Of a DNA stretch of 64,000 nucleotides, positions 18,855-28,098 are shown piece after piece; within the stretch, counting starts at the first letter, position 1; each line of letters starts with the position of its first letter. The notes under the pieces are model-generated. The model was not told where the DNA came from, did not search any database, and saw nothing but the letters and a program-made list of their open reading frames with translations. The translations under genes and the position numbers were made by a program. Source of the stretch: Bacteroidia bacterium (lineage in GTDB: Bacteria; Bacteroidota; Bacteroidia; 2-12-FULL-35-15). The stretch covers positions 275,685-339,684 of the forward strand of contig JAURXZ010000001.1 of NCBI GenBank assembly GCA_030654175.1. Reading direction: 5' to 3'.

Positions 18855-20270
18855 TTAATATAATTTTATTGCAGTTGAGGTTCCCGATTCAACCTTAAAT
18901 ATTTTTTCAATAGTATAAATAGTTTCTTTTGCATTTTTGGGACGGAATTCTACCCGATATCTTCCAGGCTGCAGAATAATATTTTCATTTGTTAAATTGC
19001 TGGTCAAATTACAAACCCAAACCATCTTGTTTTTTTCTTCAACATATAAACTTCCAGGGCCTTCACTCGGCTTGGCAATAAAAACACTTCCGGCTTGTGG
19101 GATCTCAATATAAGTGGTTTTGTTCTGAGCAATATCTACCTTATTTACCTTGATGCGGGGAAGTGTTAATATCTCCAGATCATATTTGCCCACAATGAAT
19201 TTTTCTGTTGTGTTAAAGTTTTGAATGTGAAGCGTTTGCATGTCTTCATTTCTACGGATAATACAATTCAGATTTTTATTGTAATCCGCATTACCCGACA
19301 TCTTTAAATTAAGATAACCCTGAGGTGCATCCACAGCAATAATATTGTGTTTCCCGGGTACCAGTTCGATACCGGTTTTTTCAACCGGAGGGATGGTATG
19401 TACCACCATTTTATAGGTTCCTATCGGATCAATAATTAAGGTGTCAGGCAGTCCTCTGTGATTGATAGTATGAATGTAATTATAACGAATGGCTCCTGAT
19501 TCTTCGTCATAAAAGGTCATGTTCACATCTGTTTCAGTCGGTCTCCCTATCTGGTCGTTTAGGTTTACCTGCACCGAAGTGTTATTCAAGGCTTGTGAAA
19601 TTACAATACTCAAAATGTTTTTAAAACTTGTTTCGCTGGAGGCATCATAAAATTTTCCGATACACCCAAACGAATTGATATAACTCTGGTCAAGTCCAAC
19701 GCCAATAACAAAAGGTTTTAATACGATCCCTTTTTTTTGAAGGGCCAGAGAAACAGCGCAAGGATCACCATCGCATTCCTCAATTCCATCGGTGATCAAA
19801 ATAACAATGTTTCTTATGCTTGCAGAGGAAGGAGAGGGGAAATCATCACCACATTGCTCCAAGGTATATGCGATAGGTGTGGTTCCTTTAGGAACAAGCG
19901 TTTTGATCCTGTTTTTTATTGCTGTAATATTATCCTTACCAAAAGGCACTTCCAGTTTGGTATCGGTACAGCTACGTTGAGGACGCAAAGGCACTTGATG
20001 ACCATAAGCCCGAAATGCGATCTCAAGATTTTCCGTTCCTCTTATACTGTCTAAAAACTCACTCAATAATTTTTTTGACAGATCCATTTTCATACCACTC
20101 TGCCATTGACCGAACATGCTATACGAACAATCAAAAACAAATAAAATACGTGTTAAAGGTTGCGATTGCTGGGAAAGTAAGTTAAAAGGGAGAAAGGCAA
20201 AAGTCAAAAGAAGCAAATATGTGCTGCACTTTAATTTTGATTTTTGAAATCTGAAATTATTTTTTTTCAT
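18855..20270 (-). CDS. secreted von Willebrand factor type A domain protein
   Basis: RILFVFDCSYSMFGQWQSGMKMDLSKKLL (MIDAS DxSxS), GTTPIAYTLEQ, IVILITDGIEECDGDPCAV; signal peptide. Confidence 0.88.
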   Translation of the reverse strand: MKKNNFRFQKSKLKCSTYLLLLTFAFLPFNLLSQQSQPLTRILFVFDCSYSMFGQWQSGMKMDLSKKLLSEFLDSIRGTENLEIAFRAYGHQVPLRPQRSCTDTKLEVPFGKDNITAIKNRIKTLVPKGTTPIAYTLEQCGDDFPSPSSASIRNIVILITDGIEECDGDPCAVSLALQKKGIVLKPFVIGVGLDQSYINSFGCIGKFYDASSETSFKNILSIVISQALNNTSVQVNLNDQIGRPTETDVNMTFYDEESGAIRYNYIHTINHRGLPDTLIIDPIGTYKMVVHTIPPVEKTGIELVPGKHNIIAVDAPQGYLNLKMSGNADYNKNLNCIIRRNEDMQTLHIQNFNTTEKFIVGKYDLEILTLPRIKVNKVDIAQNKTTYIEIPQAGSVFIAKPSEGPGSLYVEEKNKMVWVCNLTSNLTNENIILQPGRYRVEFRPKNAKETIYTIEKIFKVESGTSTAIKLY

Positions 20271-20351
20271 TTTTACCTTTCTCCCTTTTGACTTTTGCCT
20301 TTCTCCCTTTTTTACTTTTAACTTTTGCCTTTCTCTCTATTAACTTAGAAT

Positions 20352-21197
20352 TTAATAATCCCCCAAACTTTCGGCATTCTGACTCAAAGCCTGTGCCAAT
20401 TGTTCATTATTAGGAGCAACACCATGCCATTTATGACTACCCATCATAAAATCAACGCCATGTCCCATTTCGGTTTTCATTAAAATCAACACCGGTTTTC
20501 CTTTGCCTGTATGAGTTTTTGCTTTTTTGAGTGTTTCCACTACTTCTGATAAAACGTTTCCGTTCATAGAAAGAACGTCCCATCCAAAAGCTTCCCATTT
20601 AGCTTTTAAATCGCCCATTGGTAAAACCTGGTCAGTTGAGCCATCAATTTGTTGTCCGTTTACATCAATAGTTGAAATAATATTATCAACTTTCCTTCCG
20701 GCAGCATACATGGCAGCTTCCCAAATTTGCCCCTCCTGCAACTCACCATCTCCATGCAAGGTGTAAACCAAGCCATTATCTTTGTTTAATTTTTTAGCAG
20801 CCGCAGCTCCAATTGCTACCGATAAACCTTGTCCTAATGAACCGGATGCCACACGTATGCCGGGTAACCCTTCGTGAGTAGTAGGGTGGCCTTGTAAGCG
20901 GGAATCTAATTTACGGAATGTAGCAAGTTCTTTTACAGGGAAATATCCCGAACGAGCCAACACACTATAAAAAACTGGCGAGATATGCCCGTTGGAAAGG
21001 AAAAACAGATCTTCTCCAATACCATCCATGCTGAATTTTTCGGGATGATGATTCATTACATCAAAATAAAGAGATACGAAAAACTCCGTACAACCTAATG
21101 ATCCACCGGGATGACCTGAATTTACGGCATGAACCATTCTAACAATATCTCTACGAACCTGTGTAGTAACTTTTTCTAATTCTGATAATGAAGCCAT
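20352..21197 (-). CDS. transketolase N-terminal subunit (split transketolase)
   Basis: MVHAVNSGHPGGSLGCTEFFVSLYFDVM; GSLGQGLSVAIGAA; HGDGELQEGQIWEAAMYA. Confidence 0.93.
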   Translation of the reverse strand: MASLSELEKVTTQVRRDIVRMVHAVNSGHPGGSLGCTEFFVSLYFDVMNHHPEKFSMDGIGEDLFFLSNGHISPVFYSVLARSGYFPVKELATFRKLDSRLQGHPTTHEGLPGIRVASGSLGQGLSVAIGAAAAKKLNKDNGLVYTLHGDGELQEGQIWEAAMYAAGRKVDNIISTIDVNGQQIDGSTDQVLPMGDLKAKWEAFGWDVLSMNGNVLSEVVETLKKAKTHTGKGKPVLILMKTEMGHGVDFMMGSHKWHGVAPNNEQLAQALSQNAESLGDY

Positions 21198-21211
21198 ATA
21201 TTTTAATTTTA

Positions 21212-21230
21212 CAATTTTACAGTAGGCAAT
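21212..21230 (+). repeat. copy of intergenic 20-mer (19/20)
   Basis: CAATTTTACAGTAGGCAAT. Confidence 0.6.
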
Positions 21231-21592
21231 AAAAGCAATTTAACAATTTAGCAGTGTGCAATTTAGCAATAGGTAATGAGCAATGAAAGCGCTTTAGGAA
21301 ACAATTATTAATTTTTTACAAAAAAAATAGCTGTACGCTTTTTTTGTGATTTTTAAAATAACGCTCAAAAGTATCTATTTTTAAGCGTTTGGCGAGTATT
21401 GTTGAAAATATTAATTTATTGTTGAAAACTCAATTTTATAATTCTCAGAAGTATTTATCAAACGGCTTATTTTGGTATCTTTGCAAGCTAAAATAAACAG
21501 AGAGATAGAGAAAGAAGAAAATGGAGAATTTTTAATTCGTCAAATCTTTAAATATTCAACTCTCTAACTTACCAAATCAATAAATAAAAAAA

Positions 21593-22693
21593 ATGGCATT
21601 ACAATGTGGTATTGTAGGATTACCTAATGTTGGTAAATCGACTCTTTTTAACTGCTTATCCAACGCAAAGGCGCAGGCAGCAAACTTTCCTTTTTGTACA
21701 ATTGAACCCAATATTGGGGTAATAACTGTTCCGGATGAGCGTCTTTCTACTCTGGAAAAATTAGTTAAGCCCGAACGCGTGGTTCCAACCACAGTTGAAA
21801 TTGTGGATATTGCCGGTCTTGTAAAAGGTGCAAGTAAAGGAGAAGGCTTAGGAAATAAATTCCTTGCCAATATTCGTGAAACAAATGCAATTATACATGT
21901 ATTGCGTTGTTTTGATGATCCCAATGTAGTGCATGTGGATGGTACCATTAATCCGGTTAGGGATAAAGAAATTATTGATACTGAATTGCAGTTGAAGGAT
22001 CTGGAAACTGTTGATGCTAAACTTAAACGTGTTGAAAAACAAGCCAAAACCGGTAATGATCAGGAAGCAAAAAAGGCGTATGAGGTATTGTTGAATTTGA
22101 AAAGCTTGTTAGAACAAGGTAAATCGGCCCGTTCAGCAAATCTTTCAGAAAAAGATATGGTCTATATTGCTGATTGCTGTTTATTAACTGTAAAACCTGT
22201 TTTATATGTTTGTAATGTGGATGAAGCCGCTGTAAAAGCTGGTAATAGTTACGTTGATGCTGTTAAAGAAGCGGTAAAAACAGAAAATGCGGAAGTATTG
22301 ATCATTACTGCTCAAATGGAAGCGGAAATCGCTAGTTTGGAAACTTATGAGGAACGTCAGATGTTTCTTGCAGATATGGGACTTGCAGAACCAGGTGTAA
22401 ATAAACTGATCAAAGCAGCATACCGTATATTGAACCTTCAAACCTATTTTACAGCAGGTGTTAAGGAAGTACGTGCCTGGACTATCATTAAAGGCATGAC
22501 AGCCCCACAGGCAGCCGGTGTTATTCATACTGATTTTGAAAAAGGGTTTATCAGAGCTGAAGTAATTAAGTATAACGATTTTATTACCCTTGGCTCAGAA
22601 GTAGCCTGTAAAGATGCAGGCAAAATGGGCGTTGAAGGAAAAGAATATGTGGTGAATGATGGTGATATGATGCATTTCCGATTTAATGTTTAA
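21593..22693 (+). CDS. ychF: redox-regulated ATPase YchF
   Basis: ALQCGIVGLPNVGKSTLFNCLSNAKAQAANFPFCTIEPNIGVI; C-terminal TGS domain. Confidence 0.97.
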   Translation: MALQCGIVGLPNVGKSTLFNCLSNAKAQAANFPFCTIEPNIGVITVPDERLSTLEKLVKPERVVPTTVEIVDIAGLVKGASKGEGLGNKFLANIRETNAIIHVLRCFDDPNVVHVDGTINPVRDKEIIDTELQLKDLETVDAKLKRVEKQAKTGNDQEAKKAYEVLLNLKSLLEQGKSARSANLSEKDMVYIADCCLLTVKPVLYVCNVDEAAVKAGNSYVDAVKEAVKTENAEVLIITAQMEAEIASLETYEERQMFLADMGLAEPGVNKLIKAAYRILNLQTYFTAGVKEVRAWTIIKGMTAPQAAGVIHTDFEKGFIRAEVIKYNDFITLGSEVACKDAGKMGVEGKEYVVNDGDMMHFRFNV

Positions 22694-22779
22694 AATAGCA
22701 GTTCATAGTTAAAAGTTGAAAGTTAAAAAGATACCTCAACTTTAAACTTTTAAACTTTAAATTTTTTAAACTAGATTAA

Positions 22780-24009
22780 ATGGATTCTAAAATTAGTAAA
22801 ACTCAACAGCAGCTACAATACATCGAGGATTTCCTGATTAAAATTGGCAACGGGGATTATAATTCTAAGCTTCCCATTACTGATGAAAATGATGAACAAT
22901 TGCTTGCTGTGCAAGTTGGGATAAATATGCTTGTAGAAGAGCTGAATGAAACCACTATTTCCAGAGTTTTTCTCAATAGTATATACAATGGAATAAATGA
23001 TGTGCTTATTGTTCTCAATGAAAATGGTGAAATTCAGAATACAAACCATGTTGTTGAAGATCTTTTATTTTATTCTCAGGCTGAATTATTAAACCAATCC
23101 TTTGAAAAATTATTTCCAATAAGCGACATTGACAACGTTAGAAATTCTATAAGAACCACCTTCGAACAAAACAAAATTCAAGAATTAGGTTTGAATCTTA
23201 AATCTAAAGATAACTCCATTATACCTGTTTCGTGTTCGTTTTCTCCTCTTCATAATAATAAACAGGAATATTCAGGCACCTTGCTGGTTGCCAAGAATAT
23301 TACAGCATTATTAAATGCAAAAAGCCAACTTCAGGAAAAAAATGATGAACTGAATTTATTTGTTTATAAAGCTTCCCACGATTTGAAAAGCCCTGTGGCC
23401 TCAATGATGGCACTCATGGATTTGCATAGGGGAAGCGGAAATGCAGAGGAAAAGGAGATCTACTGTGAAAAAATAGGCGATTGTATTTCCAAGTTAAATG
23501 TAATCATGTCAGATCTGTTGGTTTTGGGACGGATAACCTATGGGGAGCTGGAATTTGAGAAGACCAGTATTAAAAATGTAATTGATAGTATTTTAAAAAG
23601 TATTGAATTTGTGGAAGGTTTTAAAGATATTGATCTCAATATCGTTATAGAAGACCAGGCCCAATTTATTAATACAGAAAAAGGGTTATTTCAAACTATT
23701 TTATTAAACCTGATTGATAATGCTGTAAAATACAGACAAAAAGGGCCTGAGCGATCTTTTGTCAATATTCATATTTCCTCTCAGGGAAAAGGGATTTTAT
23801 TTAAAATTGAAGATAACGGAATAGGAATTCCTGAAACACTGCAAGCAAGCATCTTTAAAATGTTTTACCGTGCCACTTCTACATCAAAAGGTACAGGATT
23901 AGGCTTGTATATTGTAAAAACAAGTGTTATTAAATTAGGTGGAACTATTTCCTTTGAAAGTACTCCTGGTAAAGGCTCTACTTTCAAAATATACCTGCCC
24001 TCCAAATAA
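22780..24009 (+). CDS. cytosolic PAS-domain sensor histidine kinase
   Basis: PAS segment; HisKA FVYKASHDLKSPVASMMAL; HATPase NLIDNAVKYR, DNGIGIPE, GTGLGLYIVK. Confidence 0.93.
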   Translation: MDSKISKTQQQLQYIEDFLIKIGNGDYNSKLPITDENDEQLLAVQVGINMLVEELNETTISRVFLNSIYNGINDVLIVLNENGEIQNTNHVVEDLLFYSQAELLNQSFEKLFPISDIDNVRNSIRTTFEQNKIQELGLNLKSKDNSIIPVSCSFSPLHNNKQEYSGTLLVAKNITALLNAKSQLQEKNDELNLFVYKASHDLKSPVASMMALMDLHRGSGNAEEKEIYCEKIGDCISKLNVIMSDLLVLGRITYGELEFEKTSIKNVIDSILKSIEFVEGFKDIDLNIVIEDQAQFINTEKGLFQTILLNLIDNAVKYRQKGPERSFVNIHISSQGKGILFKIEDNGIGIPETLQASIFKMFYRATSTSKGTGLGLYIVKTSVIKLGGTISFESTPGKGSTFKIYLPSK

Positions 24010-24037
24010 AACTTATCAGTTGAAGCTATTCAGCCGC

Positions 24038-24688
24038 TCAATCCAACAAGTTATATTTAACGGCATACATTACAATGCCTGCTGTATTTTTAGCTCCGGT
24101 TTTTAATAAGATATTTTCTCTGTATGAATCAATTGTTCTCGGACTCAGGCATAGTTTATCCGCTATTTCCTTATTGGTATATTCCTTACAAATCAGGTTA
24201 ACAACTACAACTTCTCTTTCGGAAAGAGACTGAGTTGAGAAGGAAGGATTAACTTTTTTTGACTTCACCAATCCCTTCAGCATTGCACTTGAAACACGTG
24301 CATCAAAATAATAACCATTTTCTAAAACAGAATATATTGCCCCCACCACCTCTTCAATATCCTTATCCTTTGGTAAAAATCCACTTGCGCCCTTTTCCAA
24401 CAGGTGTATAATAAATTCATCATCAGTATGCATTGATAATACAATAATTTTAACGGCTGGATAAGTCTGTTTTAATGCAATTGTTGTTTCAATACCATCC
24501 ATTACCGGCATTTCCAAATCCAACAGCACAATATCAGGTTGCGTTATTTTTAGTTTCTCCAATAATTCTTTTCCATTTGAAGCCTCCATTATTACATCCA
24601 GATTATCATATTCTTTTAGCAAAGAAATAAGCCCTTGCCTAAAAAGGTGTTGATCATCAACAACAGCTATTGTTTTTTTGAGTTTCAT
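24038..24688 (-). CDS. NarL/FixJ (LuxR-type) response regulator
   Basis: IAVVDDQHLFRQGLISLL...IVLLDLEMPVMDGIE; LSEREVVVVNLICKEYTNKEIADKLCLSPRTIDSYRENIL. Confidence 0.95.
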   Translation of the reverse strand: MKLKKTIAVVDDQHLFRQGLISLLKEYDNLDVIMEASNGKELLEKLKITQPDIVLLDLEMPVMDGIETTIALKQTYPAVKIIVLSMHTDDEFIIHLLEKGASGFLPKDKDIEEVVGAIYSVLENGYYFDARVSSAMLKGLVKSKKVNPSFSTQSLSEREVVVVNLICKEYTNKEIADKLCLSPRTIDSYRENILLKTGAKNTAGIVMYAVKYNLLD

Positions 24689-24724
24689 TGGTTATTGTTT
24701 ACCTTATTACCTATTAAATATTAT

Positions 24725-25540
24725 CTAATAAATAATAACTAAAGGTGTTTCAATTATTATTTTCGATTCCTTATTTCCTATTAAAATATATTGTAAAACA
24801 GAATTGGTGAGCTGTGCCCTGCTTAAAATACTTTTTAATCCAATTCCATCGCTTGATTCGGCTAACTGATGCATCATTTGGTTTGTTAATCCTTTTCCAT
24901 TATGAGTTATGGTGATGGTCATAAATTCACTTGTCGCATTTATTGTTAATTCAGTGGTTGAAGCGGAGGCATGTTTAATAATATTATTAATTATCTCTTT
25001 TATCAAACGGTACAATTGAATTTCGTTTTTTTTCTCGAGCTGGATGCTATCAACATTTATATTTAAATAAATATCAATTGCTCCGGATGAATTGACTTGT
25101 CGGCACAATTCTGTTATTCCTTTTATAAAACCCAATTTAACTAAAGTAGGTGGCATCAAATCATTTGAAATAACCCGGATAGCTGCAAGGGTATCTCCAA
25201 TCAATAGATTACTATTGCTTAACAGTGTTTCTGTAAGTATTTCATCATTCCGGTTTCGTTGAATTTTAGTAATGTTTAATTTTAAAACATTTAACATCAT
25301 ACCAATATCATCATGAATATTTGCAGCAATTTTTTTTCTTTCCTGTTCAGCTACTTCGATTGATGCATCCAGTAATTTGCGCTGATGGATGTTATCATTT
25401 TCCTTTATCAAAGCCTTATTGGCCATCATTTTTTTCTGATATAACAAAACAAAAAGCACAATAAATGAAACAAGGATTAATATTCCCATTGTTCCAAGAA
25501 CCACCAATGAAAACACGTCTATTTGATTCTTGTTTTCCAA
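24725..25540 (-). CDS. HisKA_3-type sensor histidine kinase with one TM
   Basis: QERKKIAANIHDDIGMMLNVLKLNI (H-box), HATPase IKEIINNIIKHASAST; TM near N-terminus. Confidence 0.9.
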   Translation of the reverse strand: MENKNQIDVFSLVVLGTMGILILVSFIVLFVLLYQKKMMANKALIKENDNIHQRKLLDASIEVAEQERKKIAANIHDDIGMMLNVLKLNITKIQRNRNDEILTETLLSNSNLLIGDTLAAIRVISNDLMPPTLVKLGFIKGITELCRQVNSSGAIDIYLNINVDSIQLEKKNEIQLYRLIKEIINNIIKHASASTTELTINATSEFMTITITHNGKGLTNQMMHQLAESSDGIGLKSILSRAQLTNSVLQYILIGNKESKIIIETPLVIIY

Positions 25541-26175
25541 AATCCTATACAGATAAAAATGTTAAAAAAAATATTTAAAAATTGGGGTATGGTCCACAGT
25601 GCATCCGAATAGATTGGTTGGTAAGTATAAACATAAATACTAAAAGCGAAAACTAACAAATTTCCTGAAAAATAAAATAGCACTCCTGAATTCACCCAAA
25701 AAAATGGCTCAGACAAAATATTTTCAAATATTAATTTACGCATTATATATAAAAATGAAACAAGCGCATACAGTGATAAGAATATCGATACTACTGATGA
25801 AGCAAGATTGTCCATAGTATTTATACCATTAATTTTATAATCAATAAATGCAGCAACTAAAAATACCCCGATGAATAATAGTAAATAGCCCGGCCATAAA
25901 TATTTCCTAAAAAACATATTGTAAAAAAAACTGATCAGTATAAATTCAATAATTGTAAAAAAACGGAAAACAAACATGTTGTTGATGCCTGATTCTGTAA
26001 GTCCGAAATTTACCATTTCGGTAACAAAACAAACGGAAACATATACAAACAGCGGGACCATGTATCCTTTTACAGTTTTAATGCTTAGCAAACCAATAAT
26101 TAATGGAGGCAAAGAAAAGAACGTGGTTATATATCCCAGGTAATCATAAAAAGTGCTGCTGCTCATATATAACAA
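25519..26175 (-). CDS. polytopic membrane protein (multiple TM), overlapping the HK gene
   Basis: Multiple hydrophobic spans; 22-nt overlap with downstream HK suggests translational coupling. Confidence 0.75.
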   Translation of the reverse strand: MLYMSSSTFYDYLGYITTFFSLPPLIIGLLSIKTVKGYMVPLFVYVSVCFVTEMVNFGLTESGINNMFVFRFFTIIEFILISFFYNMFFRKYLWPGYLLLFIGVFLVAAFIDYKINGINTMDNLASSVVSIFLSLYALVSFLYIMRKLIFENILSEPFFWVNSGVLFYFSGNLLVFAFSIYVYTYQPIYSDALWTIPQFLNIFFNIFICIGFWKTRIK

Positions 26176-26180
26176 ATAAA

Positions 26181-26205
26181 AAAGACGGATTGAAAATCCG
26201 TCTTT
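26181..26205. terminator. intrinsic terminator-like hairpin
   Basis: AAAGACGGAT-TGAAA-ATCCGTCTTT, perfect 10-bp stem, 3' of the 26236..26553 gene. Confidence 0.7.
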
Positions 26206-26235
26206 AAAAATAGTGAAAATAAAAAGATTTTTCTA

Positions 26236-26553
26236 CTATGTAGCTGAATTTAATGGGTTATTTGCCCCACAACGTGGCGGACAAGCTATTCCCCTTTCGG
26301 CCAAAATACCGGTATACAAATCGTTCTCGCTTGTATTTGCGCCAACTATTATTAATTGCTTTGCCCCATTATTATCAATCGCATAATAAATACGTATCCC
26401 AACACAACCTGTCTGGTTAATAATAGCCTGAATAGCATCTTTTCCATAAAAATGGCCTTTTGTTGCACCAGGATTTGCATCACGATAAGTACGTGTCCAT
26501 TCAGCAGCTTCTGTTAATGTAATGGCGTGATTTTCTTTCCCTGTAAAGCTCAT
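26236..26553 (-). CDS. conserved hypothetical protein (~105 aa)
   Basis: ORF in the same orientation as the membrane/HK/RR module; conserved-looking CVGIRIYYAIDNNG...VGANTSENDL and C-terminal CPPRCG. Confidence 0.7.
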   Translation of the reverse strand: MSFTGKENHAITLTEAAEWTRTYRDANPGATKGHFYGKDAIQAIINQTGCVGIRIYYAIDNNGAKQLIIVGANTSENDLYTGILAERGIACPPRCGANNPLNSAT

Positions 26554-26687
26554 AAGTTTATTCTGTTTATTAGTTAATTTATATTTTCTGCTAAAGTATA
26601 GATTTCTGGCTAATTATTTTCAGGTTCCAATTTATAAATTTAGTTAAACCTTTGATAAATAAACTGTTACGCAATCAAAGTGTTTTA

Positions 26688-26731
26688 AATACCGTAAAAA
26701 CACCCATAATTTACCGTGTTTTTACGGTATT
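26688..26731. promoter_or_regulatory. 16-bp perfect inverted repeat (operator or attenuator-like)
   Basis: AATACCGTAAAAACAC-N12-GTGTTTTTACGGTATT upstream of the DUF3606-like ORF. Confidence 0.6.
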
Positions 26732-26811
26732 CTCAAAAAGGGTGTTTTCACCTAAAAAAATTAAAGTTCTATGGAATATTTTTGTGAAGGTTAATAAATA
26801 ATGCTGTTTTT

Positions 26812-26979
26812 ATGTACGAAGATTCGAAAATTGATTTAACAAACAAAGAGAATTTAGCCAATTGGTGCACTGAGCTTAATTGCGAAGAAGAAGATTTAAT
26901 TCATGCTGTTTTAAGAATTGGGAATAATGTAAAAAGTGTAAATGATTTTTTAATACTAAATCGAAAAAAGAAGGAATGA
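26812..26979 (+). CDS. DUF3606-like small protein (55 aa), below the ORF-track length cutoff
   Basis: MYEDSKIDLTNKENLANWCTELNCEEEDLIHAVLRIGNNVKSVNDFLILNRKKKE*; DUF3606-like pattern of acidic/W-C/L-V-G residues. Confidence 0.7.
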   Translation: MYEDSKIDLTNKENLANWCTELNCEEEDLIHAVLRIGNNVKSVNDFLILNRKKKE

Positions 26980-27216
26980 TCACACTTAAAAGATCGCTCA
27001 AGCGGAGATAATACTTTTAAAGTTGCTAATGCTGTTTTTATAGGTTGTTGCTCGTTTTAGGTCCAAATTAATTTAGTGCTATTTTCAAAACTTCTTAATA
27101 TTTGTATGTTTATCAAAATCTATTTTTTTTGTAGCAATTTTTTAAAAGACCATGCAAAATGTATTTTAATTTGTTCTCTTTGTTAACAAATTATAATTAA
27201 CCTAAAACCAAATACT

Positions 27217-28014
27217 ATGAAAACAAAATTATTCATTCTACTATTATTTACTTCATTTACAGCTTTTGCTCAGTTGGAAAAAGAACGTAAATGGCAAATT
27301 GGAGTAAATATTAATACTGTCGAACCTATAACTGAAGCGGGGTTCGACTATGCAGTTAACCAAACAAGAATATTTAATGATGCAACAGCTCATAGAACAG
27401 ATAAATCAACCTCTTTTGGTATAAATTTATCCTATCAAACAAAAGATAAATGCGTATTACGATTAGTAGCAAAAATGACTCAGTACAAAATAGATGAAAG
27501 GTATGACTCAAGAGAAGCAAGAGAAATCACTACTGCTCCATCAAGTGACTACATCCTTGATACTGGCTATATAAGACAATCAGTATATACTATTTCACCA
27601 GGTATAGTTTGGAATTTTAGTTATAAAAAATTGAATATATATGGTGGATTTCAGTTGGTATATAAAAAATACAGTCCTACCGAAATTGACCTTAGATATG
27701 CATTTTATAATACTTCAAATGATTCCTTAACATCTGCTAAATATTATATTATTAGAGAAGGCGGAGGGTATTCTCTGGGTCTAGGACCTGTTACTGGATT
27801 TTCAGTAAACGTTTTTAAAAATTTTTCTATTGGAGCAGAATTTTCCTCTGCATATACTTATTATAAAAGAGGAGGTGAAACTAGTTGGTTCTTACAATTT
27901 ACTTATCCTCCGCAGAACGCAGGAAATAGTGGAACAATAATTTCACATGGCACTTATGAAGCATATAAATTTTCAAGTGTACTTTCTTCAGTCAATATAT
28001 CTTATAATTTTTAA
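27217..28014 (+). CDS. outer-membrane beta-barrel-like protein
   Basis: Signal peptide MKTKLFILLLFTSFTAFA; alternating beta strands; terminal VNISYNF. Confidence 0.65.
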   Translation: MKTKLFILLLFTSFTAFAQLEKERKWQIGVNINTVEPITEAGFDYAVNQTRIFNDATAHRTDKSTSFGINLSYQTKDKCVLRLVAKMTQYKIDERYDSREAREITTAPSSDYILDTGYIRQSVYTISPGIVWNFSYKKLNIYGGFQLVYKKYSPTEIDLRYAFYNTSNDSLTSAKYYIIREGGGYSLGLGPVTGFSVNVFKNFSIGAEFSSAYTYYKRGGETSWFLQFTYPPQNAGNSGTIISHGTYEAYKFSSVLSSVNISYNF

Positions 28015-28098
28015 TGTTCCCCTGCCGTATAACCTGTTGACCGGCAAAGCGAATAAAAATCAAACAAGTCAACGGGATAAAATAAAACCAAAATCATT

